Shown piece after piece: positions 62,330 to 64,000 of a stretch of 64,000 bases of DNA. Source of the stretch: Sindora glabra (Eukaryota; Streptophyta; Magnoliopsida; Fabales; Fabaceae); the NCBI GenBank assembly GCA_020226215.1, contig CM035230.1, positions 19,821,883 through 19,885,882 on the forward strand, in the 5' to 3' direction. Numbering within the stretch: the first letter of the stretch is position 1; every line of letters begins with the position of its first letter. Position numbers and translations under genes: made by a program. The notes beneath the pieces were generated by a model. That model was not told where the DNA came from and made no database searches. It worked only from the letters and a program-made list of their open reading frames with translations.

Positions 62330-63175
62330 TTTATCACAAAAGTTTACTTTCAGATCACCCTCAGATAACGCAGATCGGAAAAACCATTTATGCAAAAGAG
62401 TTTCACCTCTCACTAAGGGGCCACCGGCAGCTCACCGGTTTCGGAAACCTCGGAGGGTCACGGTGCCGAACTGCCATGATGCTGTTTGTCTCGGCTCCAA
62501 CCAGTGGCTGCTCGAGGCACTTCACACTTCGGTAACTGGAGAAGGAAGGAAGATCTTTGCTTGAGCAGAGCTGCACACGGCGGAGCCACAGCCGAGGCCG
62601 GAGGTGACGTGCGCTAGCCAGAGGAGATCAACTCCGACAGCCGTAACCCACCGCCATTCTTAGACTCAGCTAACAGAACCCCTGCGAGTGGAAACAAAAT
62701 TAGCTTCTGAACTTTGATGGCCACACATTAACATTACTGAGCTTCCAAGCTGGCGACACCAGTGCCGGCCATGATGACACGGCATGGCGGCAGCTATTCG
62801 GAAAAGAGAAGGAGAGTGAGACAGTGAAGATGAGAAAAGAAAAAAGGAGCAGTAGCTAGTGTGATTGGCGAAGCTGGTGGCTTTCGCGTGATGATGGAGT
62901 TTTGGTGACAAGCAAAAGAAGCCCATGACCAGGAAGAAGAAAAGAGAGGGAAGGGAAGAGAAAGAAGAAGTCGGTGACAGAGAGGTAGAGACCAACAGAA
63001 ATGAATTAGAGGAGAAAGAACCGAAATTTTTTTGTAAAAGTGAAAAAGGAAACTGACTTAACAAATAAAAATATTCAGACATATTAATGGAGGAAGAAGC
63101 GGTGACACAAAAGGAAAAGCGTAAGGGGGTTTTATTTGGCGTTTCAAGCTCATGGTTCATGTTAATCTCAATCAT
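62330..63175. other. GC-richer block, probably LTR sequence, no gene accepted
   Basis: Base composition jumps from almost pure A/T to near balanced, with CCACCGGCAGCTCACCGG and GGCCGGAGGTGACGTGCGC. A purine-rich stretch (GGAAGAAGAAAAGAGAGGGA) follows. A minus-strand frame of 169 codons (62666-63175) is low-complexity (Ser/Phe/Pro/His) and matches no family known to me. The composition fits the 3' part of a Ty3 LTR, or alternatively a promoter/5'-UTR relic. Confidence 0.35.
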
Positions 63176-63180
63176 TCATA

Positions 63181-63640
63181 TTTGTTTGATTCAATCCTGG
63201 CCATTTATTTCGATGAAAATTCAAATTTATCTTATTTAAAATTTATAAATTGAATTTTACCTTCTTAAATTATAAAAATTTAGATTTTATCTCTTAGAAT
63301 TATAAAAAATTTGGATTTTACCTCCACAATTACTAAGTTAACAGAATCTATTAGGAAAATCATTGCTATCATATTTTATTTATTAATAGTTAAAAATGCC
63401 ACTAAATTCTCTTGTTTTTAAATTTTTTTTTCACTTATTAGCGGCTAGAAACTGCTACTAAGTGATTAACGGTGGTTAAGTGTTAAAGAACCATTACTAA
63501 GTATTACAACTATTAACTTGGTAACGATGAGGATAAAATTTAAGTTTTATATAGTTTCAAGGGGTAAAATTCAAGTTTCTATAGTTCAATTGGATAAAAA
63601 TCCAAACGTTCGAAAGGGTTACTTGCAGTTTTTCCACATA
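63181..63640. mobile_element. Possible inverted-repeat MITE
   Basis: Text at about 63235-63330 (AATTGAATTTTACC, TTAGATTTTATCTC) is the inverted complement of 63525-63610 (GATAAAATTTAAG, GGTAAAATTCAAG). The right end GGGTTACTTGCAGTTTTTCC looks like a terminal sequence, but the left terminus and TSD were not found. Confidence 0.4.
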
Positions 63641-63659
63641 TAAATATGTGTATAAATAA

Positions 63660-64000
63660 TTATAATAATTTGATAACTTTGAAAATCCTAAAATGAATAT
63701 TTTAATATTCTCCAATTCCCAAAAATAATTTATCAAGTACTGACAAAAATTTTATTTTATAAATATTTGCACCTATTTTTTATTTGTGAGAAATTCTTTA
63801 TAAAAATTATTTTAATCCAATCCTGAATCAATAATGCCTAAGTAAAAATAAATATATTTCCATTAGTCTAATAAAATTGAAAATCCTAAAATAAATAATT
63901 TAATCTCTCTTAATCTCAAAAATAATTTATCCCATACAAGGAAATAAATTTCATAAAGCTTTGTGCCCATAACCTCTATTTCCATCTTGTAAGAAAATCC
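63660..64000. repeat. Direct tandem repeat, period about 198 bases
   Basis: TTGAAAATCCTAAAATRAATA...CCAAAAATAATTTATC begins at about 63680 and again at about 63878, with similar flanking order (GCACCTATTTTT / TGCCCATAACC). The second unit runs off the window. Confidence 0.65.

Larger units (their letters stand above)
56359..63180 (+). mobile_element. Ty3/Gypsy-like LTR with two nested insertions, right end not found
   Basis: It begins TGTCATGACCCAACCTAATTAGG, close to the start of the solo LTRs at 18745 and 40181. The text around 56690-57720 (short-repeat, A/C-rich, with ATGCAATAAGCTC and CAGTAAGTATATA) and the purine-rich stretch at 62800-63060 ending ACTTAACAAATAAAA are of the kind found in long Ty3 LTRs. 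It is interrupted by the fold-back element 57871-60857 and the MITE 61260-62283. No GTGTTACA-type end could be located, so the right border is a guess. Confidence 0.45.

Noticed and set aside
62666..63175. 169-codon minus-strand open frame
   Set aside because: Low-complexity Ser/Phe/Pro-rich text in a GC-richer, purine-rich block, with no recognisable domain. Probably non-coding LTR or UTR sequence.
1..64000. tRNA, rRNA, microRNA hairpin or organellar DNA insert
   Set aside because: No cloverleaf with A/B boxes, no rRNA core sequence and no plastid or mitochondrial gene was recognised by eye. The one huge hairpin (57871-60857) has a TSD and is a mobile element.

Overview
The window is AT-rich plant nuclear DNA, almost certainly from a eudicot. 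The evidence is an intron-bearing pectinase gene of plant type and a dense, nested set of plant transposable elements: CACTA, hAT, MULE-like fold-back, PIF/Harbinger-like MITE, L1-type LINE and LTR elements. The species cannot be named from the sequence. Only one gene looks intact: a four-exon exopolygalacturonase (GH28 pectinase) on the minus strand at 27677-30613, with signal peptide and all four catalytic motifs.

The large-scale structure is a direct tandem segmental duplication. Copy 1 (about 7.09-28.0 kb) and copy 2 (about 33.35-49.8 kb) carry the same series: a CACTA-like element, a decayed fragment of the nucleolar GTPase gene NOG1, a Ty3-type solo LTR with a CACTA element nested in it, and the 3' end of a polygalacturonase gene. 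In copy 1 the series runs into the intact gene. In copy 2 only exon 4 remains, damaged, and a LINE begins inside intron 3. The left end of a third copy appears at about 54.6-56.36 kb, so the locus may once have been a triplication. A premature stop shared by both NOG1 fragments, and target-site duplications (TSDs) around the shared solo LTR, show that those insertions came before the duplication. A 5-kb LTR element in copy 1 and an hAT-like element in copy 3 came after it.

Layout. 1-1.57 kb: hAT-like AT-rich element cut by the window edge. 1.6-6.6 kb: decayed CACTA element with TNP2 transposase remains on the minus strand. 7.1-28 kb: copy 1. 27.7-30.6 kb: the pectinase gene, with 2.7 kb of upstream sequence that includes degenerate tandem repeats. 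33.35-49.8 kb: copy 2. 49.8-54.3 kb: LINE split by a 2.86-kb non-autonomous LTR element and fused at its 3' side to one exon of a bHLH transcription-factor gene. 54.6-56.4 kb: third copy start with an hAT insertion. From 56.36 kb to at least 63 kb: a Ty3-like LTR broken up by a 3-kb palindromic fold-back element and a MITE.

No tRNA, rRNA, CRISPR or bacterial-type operon was seen. Exon and element borders were placed by reading splice sites, TSDs and terminal repeats by eye. Percent identities were not computed.
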